Shown here: piece by piece, positions 40,040 through 49,834 of the stretch
Layout of the letters: each line of letters opens with the position of its first letter
How positions within the stretch are numbered: position 1 is the first letter of the stretch
NCBI GenBank assembly: GCA_963532425.1
Contig: CAUSKK010000001.1
Location: forward strand, 124,001 to 188,000
DNA: 64,000 nt
Origin: CAUSKK01 sp963532425
Lineage (GTDB): Bacteria > Pseudomonadota > Gammaproteobacteria > Cardiobacteriales > Cardiobacteriaceae
Direction of reading: 5' to 3'
Made by a program: the position numbers and the translations under genes
The notes under the pieces: model-generated
The model's input: only the letters and a program-made list of their open reading frames with translations
Database searches by the model: none
Told to the model about the DNA's origin: nothing

Positions 40040-41085
40040 GGGGAGCGCTTCGCCCTTGAAAACGGTAAAAAAGCGAAGCGCTTTCCCGGCTTTGGCCGCT
40101 CTGACCTCTTCTTCGTTTTAAACCAGCTCCCAGCTTGGATAGCCGAAGCGCTTCGCTCCGCCAATCTAGAGAATTAAGAAATATCCCCGGCGGAAGCGCT
40201 TCGGTGTGGCGGAAAAGCCCAATAAAAAAGCCCCCGGGGGCCGAGGGTTTCGGAAGGCGTGGCGCCGGCAGCGGGCGCCGGGGAGGGAAGCGCTTCGTTT
40301 GAATCAATCCGACCCGGCCGCTGGCAACGAGGCGCTTCGAGTCGGGAAGCTGTAAAGGGGAGCGCTTCGTTTCGATGGCTCAGCCGGGCCCCGGGGCGCG
40401 CTTCAGAGTGGCCGGCCAATTTAACGGGCTGGAATGATTGAAGCGCTTCGGTTTAAACCGACTTTGCAATGCTCCCCGGCAAAGCGCTTCAGGCCAGCAC
40501 CGACCCGGGCGGTTACCGGGTGGAGCGCTTCCTTACCTAAGGACTTTTAGAAGAAGGCGCTTCGGTCTGGAAAGTCAGATTTTGAGGAAGCGCTTCCGCT
40601 GCCAGCGACGGAATAGAAAGGAAGCGCTTCGTTCCCGCAAGGCTCCGGCTGGCGAAGCGCTTCAGTCTTGACAGAAAAGCCCCCAGACGGGAGCCGATGG
40701 TTTGGGAAAGCGCCGCGCCGGCTTTAACCGCCCTTCGGAGGGGGCGCGCTTCGCCCTTGAAAAGGGTAAAAAAGCGAAGCGCTTCGGGCGGGAAAGCCAG
40801 ATTTTGGCTTTACGGTGGGATTAGAGGGGATTAGAGAGGAAGCGCTTCGCTAGAAGCACTCAGTGAGACCCCGGCCGACATCGAAACGCTTTGATTGGGG
40901 GAAATCGTCCAGCGGGCAAAGGTTTTTCCGAGCTAAAGCGCTTCGGTTTAGACAGCCGGGCCGGGGCCGGTGAAACGCTTTGCCGGTGGCAGTGGCTTTA
41001 GTAGTTAGGGAAGCGCTTCGGGCGAGAAAGCTGGATAAAACGAAGCGCTTCCCCAGCTCGGGTAGTCGAAGCGCTTCGCGAGAAA
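40040..41085. repeat. dense GAAGCGCTTC palindrome cluster, right of the prophage
   Basis: More than twenty exact or near copies in about 1 kb (for example near 40144, 40193, 40288, 40440, 40586, 40620, 40654, 40771, 40839, 41012, 41041 and 41068). Parts are duplicated: 40042-40090 recurs at 40741-40790, sharing CGCCCTTGAAAA-S-GGTAAAAAAGCG. The block 40347-40386 repeats 1896-1935. No gene is seen. Confidence 0.87.
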
Positions 41086-41088
41086 CGC

Positions 41089-41478
41089 TCAGCGGCGACC
41101 CAGCTTCTCCCGGACGGCCTCGGCCAGAAAGCCGCTGCGGCTGCCGCCGTGGGTTTTGATGTGGGCGTCGATGGCGGCCAGCAGCGGTGCCGGCAGCTGG
41201 GCCTGGAAGCGGCGGGTGCCGAGGCGGTCGGTGTCGATGTCGAAGAACATCCACAGGCCGTCATAGTTGAATTCCGGGCGCTGGCGCAGCAGGGCCACGT
41301 CCGAGGGCGGCGGCAGCGGCAAATCTTCACCGTCGAAATAGAGTTCGACGGCCTCCTGCACCCGGGCGGGCAGCTGGCTGAGTTCGTCGGCGGCGGAAAA
41401 GCAGCCGGGGAAGTCCGGGAGAACAACCCCGTAGGCGTGGTTTTCATCGCCCAGTTCCACAAAGGCGGGATACAACAT
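41089..41478 (-). CDS. hicB: HicB-family antitoxin
   Basis: 129 residues. The N-terminal domain (MLYPAFVELGDENHAYGVVLPDFPGCFSAADELSQLPARVQEAVELYF) is the partial RNase H fold typical of HicB, with PDFPGCFSAADE the usual signature. The C-terminus (RRFQAQLPAPLLAAIDAHIKTHGGSRSGFLAEAVREKL) is a ribbon-helix-helix DNA-binding domain, so it can autoregulate. It overlaps hicA by one base (TAATG). The stop lies at the edge of the palindrome cluster. Confidence 0.9.
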   Translation of the reverse strand: MLYPAFVELGDENHAYGVVLPDFPGCFSAADELSQLPARVQEAVELYFDGEDLPLPPPSDVALLRQRPEFNYDGLWMFFDIDTDRLGTRRFQAQLPAPLLAAIDAHIKTHGGSRSGFLAEAVREKLGRR

Positions 41479-41681
41479 TATTCGTTTCCTTCCGGCGGCT
41501 CGGGCCAGCCGGCCTGTCTAAAAATACTGCGCAGGGTGCCGATGGGCATGTCTTTGCGCGGGTGGGGCACGATGACCTGACCGGGAATGCGCGGATGCTT
41601 GAACTTCTGGTGGTCGCCCCGGCCGCCGACCAGCTGCCAGCCGTCCCGTTCCAATCGTTTGATGATGGCCTTGCTGTTCAT
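41478..41681 (-). CDS. hicA: HicA-family toxin
   Basis: 67 residues from ATG 41681; a start at 41702 is possible because neither site has a strong ribosome site. MNSKAIIKRLERDGWQLVGGRGDHQKFKHPRIPGQVIVPHPRKDMPIGTLRSIFRQAGW is the dsRBD-like HicA mRNA interferase, with the catalytic His in GDHQKFKHP. It is the toxin partner of the next gene. Its place beside the prophage cluster could be coincidental. Confidence 0.88.
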   Translation of the reverse strand: MNSKAIIKRLERDGWQLVGGRGDHQKFKHPRIPGQVIVPHPRKDMPIGTLRSIFRQAGWPEPPEGNE

Positions 41682-41723
41682 CATTTCAGTGGCCGGGGCC
41701 ATTTAACTCTGGGGCCCGAAGGG

Positions 41724-42134
41724 CTATTTGAACCACTCGCCCAACTTGCGTTCGGCGGCGGCGCCGTGTTCCGGTCGGTAAAAGTCGGTAACGGCCTTGA
41801 AAACGGCGGTCAGCACGGCGATGTCATCGCCGAAGCCCACCAGCGGCAGCACATCGGGCACCACGTCGATGGGCAGAATGAAATAGGCCAGGCCGCCGTA
41901 GATGGCGGTTTTGGCCCAGAGCGGCGTCCGCTCGTCGGCGGCGACATAGTGCAGGCGCAGGGCCTGGCTGATGAGCTCGCGGCCGGCGCGCCGGGCCACG
42001 GCCTTGATTTTGGCCCAGAAGCTGGGTTCGTCGTAGGCGTAGGCGTCCATATGGGCCTGATAGCGCAGGTCAAGAATGGCCGGCTGTTCCCGGGTTTCCG
42101 GGCCGGAGCGGCGGGTTTGCGATTTCGTTTCCAT
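41724..42134 (-). CDS. YkvA-like (DUF1232) membrane protein
   Basis: 136 residues. The core PLWAKTAIYGGLAYFILPIDVVPDVLPLVGFGDDIAVLTAVFKAV is the DUF1232 signature (a hydrophobic hairpin around PxDxxPD). The N-terminal ~55 residues are soluble and charged. Function of the family is unknown. It lies between hicA and the sucCD terminator, in the same direction. Confidence 0.82.
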   Translation of the reverse strand: METKSQTRRSGPETREQPAILDLRYQAHMDAYAYDEPSFWAKIKAVARRAGRELISQALRLHYVAADERTPLWAKTAIYGGLAYFILPIDVVPDVLPLVGFGDDIAVLTAVFKAVTDFYRPEHGAAAERKLGEWFK

Positions 42135-42147
42135 GGTTTCTCCTCGT

Positions 42148-42171
42148 AAAAAAGCCCCTCAGCGAGGGGCT
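42148..42171 (-). terminator. terminator of sucCD
   Basis: AGCCCCTC-GCT-GAGGGGCT followed by six T residues on the minus strand. Confidence 0.87.
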
Positions 42172-42190
42172 CCGGTTCGGGCGGGGGCGA

Positions 42191-43060
42191 TTAGCCTGAG
42201 ATTTTTTTCAGCGCCGCGCCAATGTCGGCCGGGGAGCGCACCGTGGTTACACCCGCCGCCTCCAGGGCGCGGAATTTGTCCTCGGCCGTGCCCTTGCCGC
42301 CGGCAATGATGGCGCCGGCGTGGCCCATGCGTTTGCCCTTGGGGGCGGTAACCCCGGCGATGTAGGCCACCACCGGCTTGCTCACGTGGGCCTTGATGTA
42401 GTCGGCGGCCTCCTCCTCGGCCGAACCGCCGATTTCACCGACCATGACGATGTATTTCGTCGCCGGGTCCTGCTCGAAGGCGGCCAGCACATCGACGAAG
42501 CTGGTGCCGTTGATGGGGTCGCCGCCGATACCCACGCAGGTGGATTGGCCCAGGCCAATGCTGGTGGTCTGGTGGACGGCCTCATAGGTCAGGGTGCCGG
42601 AGCGGGAGACGATGCCGACCACGCCCTTTTTGTGAATATGGCCGGGCATGATGCCCATTTTGCATTCCTCGGGGGTAATCACGCCGGGGCAGTTGGGGCC
42701 AATCAGGCGCACCTGGGTGCCGGTCAGGGCCGCCTTCACCTTCATCATGTCGAGGACGGGAATGCCCTCGGTGATGCAGGCGATGACTTCAATGCCGGCG
42801 TCCACGGCCTCCAGAATGGAATCGGCGGCGAACGGCGGCGGCACGAAAATCATCGAGGCATTGGCCCCGGTGGCCTTGACCGCCTCGGCGCAGTTGTTAA
42901 AAACCGGCCGGTCCAGGTGGGTGCTGCCGCCCTTGGCCGGCGTAACCCCGCCCACCAGCTGGGTGCCGTAGGCGATGGCCTGTTCACTGTGGAAGGTGCC
43001 CTGGGCGCCGGTGAAGCCCTGGGTGATAACTTTGGTGTCCTTGTTGATGTAAATACTCAT
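42191..43060 (-). CDS. sucD: succinyl-CoA synthetase alpha subunit
   Basis: 289 residues from ATG 43060. Residues ~1-130 hold the CoA-binding Rossmann domain (VITQGFTGAQGTFHSEQAIAYGTQLVGGVTPAKGGSTHL). The ligase domain has the phosphohistidine segment KRMGHAGAIIAGGKGTAEDK near residue 244. It forms the alpha half of succinyl-CoA synthetase in the TCA cycle with the SucC beta subunit encoded 10 bp upstream. The ribosome site GGAGCG of this gene is part of a near copy of the palindrome (GGAGCGCTTC), which places the repeat in the sucC-sucD gap. Confidence 0.96.
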   Translation of the reverse strand: MSIYINKDTKVITQGFTGAQGTFHSEQAIAYGTQLVGGVTPAKGGSTHLDRPVFNNCAEAVKATGANASMIFVPPPFAADSILEAVDAGIEVIACITEGIPVLDMMKVKAALTGTQVRLIGPNCPGVITPEECKMGIMPGHIHKKGVVGIVSRSGTLTYEAVHQTTSIGLGQSTCVGIGGDPINGTSFVDVLAAFEQDPATKYIVMVGEIGGSAEEEAADYIKAHVSKPVVAYIAGVTAPKGKRMGHAGAIIAGGKGTAEDKFRALEAAGVTTVRSPADIGAALKKISG

Positions 43061-43070
43061 GAAGCGCTCC

Positions 43071-44234
<1,164 letters not shown>

Positions 44235-44285
44235 CGTTGATTTACCTTTTTATGCTCAAAAGATGAGCCAATCTTAGCGCAAAAA

Positions 44286-45245
44286 TTACAGCGCGTTAAT
44301 GGTTCGCAAGGTTTCCAGCAGGTCGGCAAAATCCGGCGGCAGCGGCGCGCTGAATTGCAGCCTTTCACCGCTGGTGGGGTGCTGCAAATGCAGCTCCTGG
44401 GCGTGCAGGGCCTGGCGCGGAAAGCGAAGCAGGGCCTCGCGAATGGCGGCGGGCAGGCCCCGGGGCAGCAGGGCCGTGCCATAGAGCGGGTCGCCCACCA
44501 GCGGGAATTTCAGCTCGCTGAGGTGGACGCGGATTTGGTGGGTACGGCCGGTTTCCAGTTCCACCCGCAGCAGGGTGGCGGCCTCACCGAAGCGCTCGGC
44601 CAGGCGGTAATGGGTGATGGCCTCGCGGCCGTCGCTGCGCACCGCCATTTTCAGCCGGTCGCGCGGGTGGCGGCCCAGGGGCAAATCCACCGTGCCGCCG
44701 GCGCTGACATAGCGATAGACCAGGGCCAGATAGACCCGGCCCATGCTCCGGCTACGTAGCTGTTCCTGCAAATCCTGCTGGGCCGCCGCCGTCTTCGCCA
44801 CCACCAGCAGGCCGCTGGTGTCCTTGTCGAGGCGGTGGACGATGCCGGCCCGGGGCAGGGTGGCGCTGGCGGGGAAATGGTGCAGCAGCCCATTGAGCAG
44901 CGTGCCGGTGCGATTGCCCACGGCCGGATGCACCACCAGCCCGGCCGGCTTGTTGATAACGGCGATGGCCTCGTCCTCATGGACAATGTCCAGCGGAAGC
45001 GCTTCGGCCTCGTCCTCAAGCCATTCCTCCTCGGGCAGGGGCGACTGAATGTGGTCGCCGCCGTAGACCGGCTGCTTCGCCTTGGCCGGCTTGCCATTGA
45101 GCAACACCCGCCCGGCCCGGATAAGCTCCTGCCAGCGGCCCCGGGAGAAATCCGGCTCAATCTGGGCCAGGGCCCGGTCGAGCCGTTCGCCGCCGAGCTC
45201 GTCGCCGACGATATAATCCAGGCTTTCATCTATACTTTCAGACAT
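44286..45245 (-). CDS. rluD: 23S rRNA pseudouridine synthase RluD
   Basis: 319 residues. An S4-like RNA-binding domain lies at residues ~15-65 (GERLDRALAQIEPDFSRGRWQELIRAGRVLLNGKPAKAKQPVYGGD). The catalytic core shows VHRLDKDTSGLLVVAKT with the nucleophilic Asp near residue 142, VNKPAGLVVHPAVGN and the end motif ETGRTHQIRVHLSELKFPLVGDPLYG. It forms pseudouridines in helix 69 of 23S rRNA. It is divergent from bamD, as in many gammaproteobacteria, with 31 bp between starts. A GAAGCGCTTC copy encodes EAEALPLDIV at residue ~82. Confidence 0.95.
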   Translation of the reverse strand: MSESIDESLDYIVGDELGGERLDRALAQIEPDFSRGRWQELIRAGRVLLNGKPAKAKQPVYGGDHIQSPLPEEEWLEDEAEALPLDIVHEDEAIAVINKPAGLVVHPAVGNRTGTLLNGLLHHFPASATLPRAGIVHRLDKDTSGLLVVAKTAAAQQDLQEQLRSRSMGRVYLALVYRYVSAGGTVDLPLGRHPRDRLKMAVRSDGREAITHYRLAERFGEAATLLRVELETGRTHQIRVHLSELKFPLVGDPLYGTALLPRGLPAAIREALLRFPRQALHAQELHLQHPTSGERLQFSAPLPPDFADLLETLRTINAL

Positions 45246-45276
45246 TTTCTAACCCTAAAACAAAGGATTTCGCAGT

Positions 45277-46098
45277 ATGCCACGTTTATTACTAGCCGGC
45301 TTTCTCCTGGCCCTGAGCGCCTGCAGTCGTCTGGCCCCGGAGGATAAAACCCTGCGCTGGTCGGCTGAACAACTTTTCGAAAAGGCCCGGGAGGAGCAGA
45401 GCGAGGGCAACTACAGTAGCGCCCGCGAGTACTACAGCAAGCTGATGGCCCGCCACCCCTACGGCACCCTGGCCCAGCAGAGCGCCCTCGATTTGGTCTA
45501 TTCCTACTACAAGGACGGCGAGGAGGATAAGGCCCTGAAGGAGCTGGAAACTTTCATCAAAACCTACCCGCGCCACCCGCAGATTGACTATGCCTATTAC
45601 ATGCGCGGCATCATCACCTACGAGCGCAACAATTCGCTCTTCAAGCGGCTGAGCCCGGTCAATCAGGCCCAGACCGACCCCAACATGCTGCGCAAGGCCT
45701 TCGAGGCCTTCAAGGAGCTGCTGGAGAAATTCCCCAACAGCCCCTACAGCGAGGATGCCCAGCTGCGCATGGTCTATCTGCGTAACCTGCTCGGCCAGCA
45801 CGAGCTGGAAATTGCCGAACACTATCTGCGCGAGGGCGCCTATGTGGCCGCCATCGGCCGGGCCCAGTCGGTGCTGGAGTCCTACCAGAACACGCCGAGC
45901 TCACCCTATGCCCTGGCGCTGCTGACCCGGGCCTATCAGGAGATTGGCGACAATGTGCGCCGCAACGACAGCTACGAGCTGCTCAAACGCAATTTCCCGA
46001 AAATGCTGCAGGAACAGGAGATTCAGGAGCTGCTGCACGGCGACATCAAACGCAAGGACAGCCTGATTGCCATTCTGCGCAGCCAGCCGAAGATTTGA
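45277..46098 (+). CDS. bamD: outer-membrane assembly lipoprotein BamD
   Basis: 273 residues. Lipoprotein signal MPRLLLAGFLLALSAC, with Cys16 the lipidated residue. It has five tetratricopeptide-type repeats (for example SEGNYSSAREYYSKLMARHPYGTLAQQSALDLVYSYYKDGEEDKALKELETFIKTYPRHPQIDYAYYMRGI). It is part of the BAM machine with BamA, which is encoded at 61249. Divergent from rluD. Confidence 0.95.
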   Translation: MPRLLLAGFLLALSACSRLAPEDKTLRWSAEQLFEKAREEQSEGNYSSAREYYSKLMARHPYGTLAQQSALDLVYSYYKDGEEDKALKELETFIKTYPRHPQIDYAYYMRGIITYERNNSLFKRLSPVNQAQTDPNMLRKAFEAFKELLEKFPNSPYSEDAQLRMVYLRNLLGQHELEIAEHYLREGAYVAAIGRAQSVLESYQNTPSSPYALALLTRAYQEIGDNVRRNDSYELLKRNFPKMLQEQEIQELLHGDIKRKDSLIAILRSQPKI

Positions 46099-46102
46099 GC
46101 CA

Positions 46103-46279
46103 ATGGCCCGCAGGCATTTCCCGGCGAAGCGCTTCCTGCTGCCGCTGCTGCTGACGGCCTGCACCGGCCCGGCCGCCGCCCCCGACCACGGCCCAACGAC
46201 GACGGTCTATGGCCAGCTGCAGAGCAGCGTCGGCACCGCTAATCACAGCGACGACCGGCTTGGCGTCGGAAACAACTAA
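46103..46279 (+). CDS. putative small lipoprotein
   Basis: 58 residues, starting 4 bp after bamD. MARRHFPAKRFLLPLLLTACTGPAAAPDHGP has a charged start, a hydrophobic stretch and a lipobox LLTAC. The mature part is short and acidic to neutral. AKRFLL is encoded by a GAAGCGCTTC copy, so the repeat sits inside the signal peptide. No family recognised. It may be co-transcribed with bamD. Confidence 0.5.
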   Translation: MARRHFPAKRFLLPLLLTACTGPAAAPDHGPTTTVYGQLQSSVGTANHSDDRLGVGNN

Positions 46280-46284
46280 AAACC

Positions 46285-46314
46285 GAAGCGCTTCAAGGGA
46301 AGCGCTTCTTTTTT
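46285..46314 (+). terminator. terminator built from two GAAGCGCTTC copies
   Basis: Two palindrome copies (46285-46294 and 46299-46308) separated by AAGG can pair with each other to give a 10-bp stem, followed by six T residues. It follows the bamD/lipoprotein genes. Further single copies follow up to 46436. Confidence 0.78.
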
Positions 46315-46465
46315 GGGCCGGACCAGCGAAGCGCTTCCCACCAAACCGGACCGCTGGGAACGAAGCGCTTCCCCGGGCAAAAAAATCCCAGGTCTAAACC
46401 CGGACGACTCTTTTCTATTTCTAGCGAAGCGCTTCGGTGCGCGCGAAAGGGGAAACGCTGCCCGG

Positions 46466-47264
46466 CTAACTTTCCGTTGGCGGAGTGGAATCCAACCGGG
46501 CTGGGGCGATGTGGTCAGCCAGCAGCGCTTCGTGGAAGAAGGAGAGACTTTCCACCTCACCCAGCCGAATCAGCAGCCGGAAATGATTCAGCTCTTCCAG
46601 CCGCTGTTGCCGCTGTTCCGGCGAGTCTTCGGGCCGGGGAATGAGATCCAGTTGGCGGTAGCTGTCAAGGTAACTGCGGCTGAGCTGGAGCCGAAGCGTG
46701 TCCTTGTCGCGGTGGCCGCTGAAATAGGGAATGAGGGTGATATGTTCCAGGTCATTATGCTCGAAGTGTTCGCCGGCAATGATGCCCATATAGACTTTGC
46801 GTGATTTCAACGAGATTTTGACCAGCCGGCCCTGTTTCAGTGCATTAACAGCAAATTGCAGCAGGGCATTTAGCTTTTTCAGCTCCTCCAAATCCTTAGA
46901 CCAGTCGTCTTTTTGCCGTTTCTTAATTTCCTCCTGACAATAGGCATAGGCCAGCAGGGCAATGATGGCCAGATGGAGAACCAGGGCAAATTCCCCCCCG
47001 GAACAGCGAACCAAGCCAAGCCCAGGGCAGGCCAGCGCCCCCGAGCAGCAGCAAACCGTGAAGGGCCAGCAGCGCCACGCCCAGAATGGCCCAGATGAGC
47101 AGATAGCCCACCAAACCCTGAATAAAGAAATACAGGCCATGCTGGCCCAGCAACACATAGGTAACCCAGCCATTGCTGAGGCCCAGGCGCGCTTTTTCCG
47201 CTGGGGTACTCTCCATATAGAGGTAGCCCAGCACCAAAATAACCAGTATCAGCAGCAGAATCAT
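46466..47264 (-). pseudogene. membrane protein gene split by a frameshift at a G7 tract
   Basis: The N-terminal reading frame (47264 onward: MILLLILVILVLGYLYMES...GLVGYLLIWAILGVALLALHGLLLL, at least two membrane helices) and the C-terminal frame (EFALVLHLAIIALLAYAYCQEEIKKRQKDDWSKDLEELKKLNALL...) are joined at a run of seven G on the minus strand (plus 46993-46999). With six G the frame would be continuous over ~265 residues. The C-terminal domain carries a conserved-looking soluble part (RKVYMGIIAGEHFEHNDLEHITLIPYFSGHRDKDTLRLQLSRSYLD). Either a phase-variable gene in its off state, a true pseudogene or a sequencing error. Confidence 0.72.
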
Positions 47265-47494
47265 TTTTGCTCTGGGTTTAGGTGCTGGGAAATTTTCATG
47301 AGCTCATTCATCTGCTTCATCATGCGCTCCTGCACCACCGGGCTGGCAAAATTTATATAGATGCTGCCATTAGTGTCCATAACGATTTTCTCGTCCTGCA
47401 CCACCTCCGGAGGGGGTGCAGGAGTCCACCCATCAAGACTAAAAATATGTCTAAGTCTTTCCCTAAGATTTTTGGATATTTCCTTAATTGTCAT
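47261..47494 (-). CDS. small uncharacterised protein upstream of the split membrane gene
   Basis: 77 residues from ATG 47494 (AAAGGAA upstream). MTIKEISKNLRERLRHIFSLDGWTPAPPPEVVQDEKIVMDTNGSIYINFASPVVQERMMKQMNELMKISQHL. No family recognised. Its stop overlaps the start of the membrane gene by four bases (ATGA), so the two form an operon. Confidence 0.55.
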   Translation of the reverse strand: MTIKEISKNLRERLRHIFSLDGWTPAPPPEVVQDEKIVMDTNGSIYINFASPVVQERMMKQMNELMKISQHLNPEQK

Positions 47495-47604
47495 AGCTAT
47501 TCCTTTGTTTTTATTGAAATAAATTAAAGACAGAGGCAAACCCCTTGCCTTTATCTGGGCCATATTAGATTGAGTCCCCCTCAATGTTCAAAGCCCTAGG
47601 AAAC

Positions 47605-47636
47605 AAAAAAGAAGCGCTCCCCGGAGGAAGCGCTTC
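47605..47636 (-). terminator. glnA terminator built from palindrome copies
   Basis: On the minus strand a GAAGCGCTTC copy and a near copy (GGAGCGCTTC) pair across CTCCGG, followed by six T residues, directly after the glnA stop. Confidence 0.77.
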
Positions 47637-47640
47637 GTTC

Positions 47641-49053
47641 TTAGCAGCCGTAGTAGAGCTCAAATTCCAGCGGGTGCACCTGCAGCCGCATTTTCTCCAC
47701 CTCCTGCCGTTTCAACTGCAAATAGCTGTCGATGAAATCGTCGCTGAAGACGCCGCCCTGCTTGAGAAATTCCCGGTCGCCGTCCAGGGCCCGAAGCGCT
47801 TCCTCCAGCGAGAAGGCCACCTGAGGAATGTTATCGGCCTCCTCCGGGGGCAAATCGTACAAATCCTTATCCATGGCCTCGCCCGGGTGGATTTTGTTCT
47901 TGATGCCATCGAGGCCGGCCAGCAGCAGCGCCGCAAAGGCCAGATAGGGATTGGCGCTGGAATCGGGGAAGCGCACCTCGATGCGCCGGGCCTTGGGATT
48001 GGTGATGTAGGGAATGCGAATGGAAGCCGAACGGTTGCGCGCCGAATAGGCCAGCATCACCGGCGCCTCGAAGTGGGGCACCAGCCGCTTGTAGCTGTTG
48101 GTGGAGGCATTGGTGAAGGCGTTGAGGGCGTGGGCGTGCTTGATGATGCCGCCGATGTAGTAGAGAGCCAGCTCGGAGAGGCCGCCGTACTGGTCGCCGC
48201 TGAACAGGTTCTTGCCGTCCTTGGCCAGGGACATGTGCACGTGCATGCCGGAGCCGTTGTCGCCCACCAGCGGCTTCGGCATGAAGGTGGCGGTGCGGCC
48301 GTTCTGGGCGGCGACGTTGTGGACGATGTATTTCAGCTGCTGCACCTCGTCGGCCTTGCGGGTCAAGGTATTGAAACGGCAGCCAATTTCACACTGGCCG
48401 GTGGCCACCTCGTGATGGTGCACCTCCACCCCCTGGCCCACTTCGGTCAGATGCTGACACATCTGGGCGCGCAGGTCGTGCAGGCTGTCCACCGGCGCCA
48501 CCGGGAAATAGCCGCCCTTGACGTTGGGTCGGTGGCCCAGGTTAAGCGCTTCGCCGCCGAAGGGCCGACCGCTGTTCCAAATGCCCTCCTCGCTGGCGAT
48601 TTCAAAGGAAACGTGGTGCATGGAATTGGTGAAACGGATGCCATCGAAGATAAAGAATTCATTCTCCGGGCCGAACAGGGCGGTGTCGGCAATGCCGGTG
48701 GCCTTGAGATAGTTCTCGGCCCGGCGCGCCAGCGAACGGGGGTCGCGGCCGTAGCCCTGCATGGTGTCCGGCTCGATGACGTCGCAGGTCAGCACCAGGG
48801 TTTTATCCTCATAGAAGGGGTCCAGATAGGCCGTGCTCGGGTCGGGCAGCAGAATCATGTCCGAGTTGTGAATGCCCTTCCAGCCGGCGAAGGAGGAGCC
48901 GTCAAACATTTTGCCCTCCTCGAAGAAGTCCTCGTCCAGGTCGGTGGCCGGATAGCTGATGTGGTGCTCACGGCCGAGGCTGTCGGTCAGGCGCAGGTCA
49001 AGGTATTGCACCCCCTGTTCCTGTACCAGATTAAGAATGTCGCTGATATTCAT
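47641..49053 (-). CDS. glnA: glutamine synthetase, type I
   Basis: 470 residues. It shows the GSI hallmarks: beta-grasp N-terminus, DGSSFAGWKGIHNSDMILLPDPSTA, GPENEFFIFDGIRF and the ATP/glutamate site MHVHMSLAKDGKNLF. The adenylylation Tyr is in KDLYDLPPEE near residue 398, so activity is likely controlled by GlnE. It makes glutamine from glutamate and ammonia. No GlnB/NtrBC gene is present nearby. An AlaS or other divergent partner is absent; the preceding gene in the same direction is an esterase-like gene 15 bp away. Confidence 0.97.
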   Translation of the reverse strand: MNISDILNLVQEQGVQYLDLRLTDSLGREHHISYPATDLDEDFFEEGKMFDGSSFAGWKGIHNSDMILLPDPSTAYLDPFYEDKTLVLTCDVIEPDTMQGYGRDPRSLARRAENYLKATGIADTALFGPENEFFIFDGIRFTNSMHHVSFEIASEEGIWNSGRPFGGEALNLGHRPNVKGGYFPVAPVDSLHDLRAQMCQHLTEVGQGVEVHHHEVATGQCEIGCRFNTLTRKADEVQQLKYIVHNVAAQNGRTATFMPKPLVGDNGSGMHVHMSLAKDGKNLFSGDQYGGLSELALYYIGGIIKHAHALNAFTNASTNSYKRLVPHFEAPVMLAYSARNRSASIRIPYITNPKARRIEVRFPDSSANPYLAFAALLLAGLDGIKNKIHPGEAMDKDLYDLPPEEADNIPQVAFSLEEALRALDGDREFLKQGGVFSDDFIDSYLQLKRQEVEKMRLQVHPLEFELYYGC

Positions 49054-49068
49054 AGAAGCTCCGCAAAT

Positions 49069-49833
49069 TTAGGAATGGTCGTTGTGGAAAACCAGCTGGT
49101 CGCGCCAGTGGGATTGGACAAAGTAATAGGAATGGTCGTAGCCCTTGGCCAGCACCGTCTGCAGCTCCGGCTGTGTCTGTAGAGCCGCACAGAGGGCCAT
49201 GAAATTAATCTCCTGGCCCTGCAGTGGGTCATGGTCGCCCTGGGCCAGCCACAGGGGCGGCAGCGGGGCCGTCAGCGTCGGCAGAAAGACCAGCGGGTCG
49301 AGCCGGGCCAGGGTTTCCCGGTCGCGGGCCTCGCCGTAGAAGGGCTGGCTGCTGAAACCGGCCCAGGTAGCCAGACCGGCCACGGCGGCGAAGCGCTTCG
49401 GTTCCCGGCCGGCCCAGCGCAGGGCCAGACTGCCGCCGAGGCCGAAGCCAAGCAGGCTGGTGGCGGTGGCCGGGCTATCGAAAAGTTGCAACAGCTCATC
49501 GAAGAAGAAGCGCTCCAGCCGTTCCAGCCGGGCCCCGACCCGCCGCAGCTGCTGGTGGCGGTCGCCGCCCTCGGGGTAGAGGTCGGGAATCACCACCAGC
49601 CGGTCGTAGCGGTTGGCGTCCTCCTGAAAGCCACTGCGCTGGGCCGTGCGCAGGGCACTGTGGCCCAGCTCGGGCAGATAGCAGAGCAGGGCCGTGGGCT
49701 GGTCGCGCAGGAAGGAGACCGGCAGATAGAGCAGCAAATCGATTTCACCCCCCAGCGCTTCGCTGCGCCAGCGGCAGTGCCACTGCTCCCCTTTGAAACT
49801 GCGGTGGCCGGCCAGATAGACGAGCTTTTCCAT
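49069..49833 (-). CDS. S-formylglutathione hydrolase-like protein without the nucleophile serine
   Basis: 254 residues, alpha/beta hydrolase. It resembles esterase D: FKGEQWHCRWRSEALGGEIDLLLYLPVSFL, and the closing AKGYDHSYYFVQSHWRDQLVFH contains the catalytic-His motif GYDHSYYF. The acid is probably in GDHDPL. At the nucleophile elbow, where the family has GHSMGG, this protein has GFGLGG, so the catalytic Ser is replaced by Gly. It may be inactive, regulatory or use another mechanism. A palindrome copy encodes PKRFAAV. It is between metG and glnA, in the same direction. Confidence 0.7.
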   Translation of the reverse strand: MEKLVYLAGHRSFKGEQWHCRWRSEALGGEIDLLLYLPVSFLRDQPTALLCYLPELGHSALRTAQRSGFQEDANRYDRLVVIPDLYPEGGDRHQQLRRVGARLERLERFFFDELLQLFDSPATATSLLGFGLGGSLALRWAGREPKRFAAVAGLATWAGFSSQPFYGEARDRETLARLDPLVFLPTLTAPLPPLWLAQGDHDPLQGQEINFMALCAALQTQPELQTVLAKGYDHSYYFVQSHWRDQLVFHNDHS

Positions 49834-49834
49834 G

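Noticed and set aside
40040..41085. Palindrome cluster as a CRISPR array
   Set aside because: The repeat is 10 bp and the spacing irregular, with no cas genes and no constant spacer length.
40850..41254. Open frame running through the palindromes into hicB
   Set aside because: It overlaps the hicB gene in another frame and is made of palindrome translations.
41089..41681. hicAB as part of the prophage
   Set aside because: It lies beyond the palindrome cluster and the expected right end; it is treated as a host locus.
47584..49182. 532-codon open frame opposite glnA
   Set aside because: Shadow of a conserved gene; no recognisable motif and no ribosome site.
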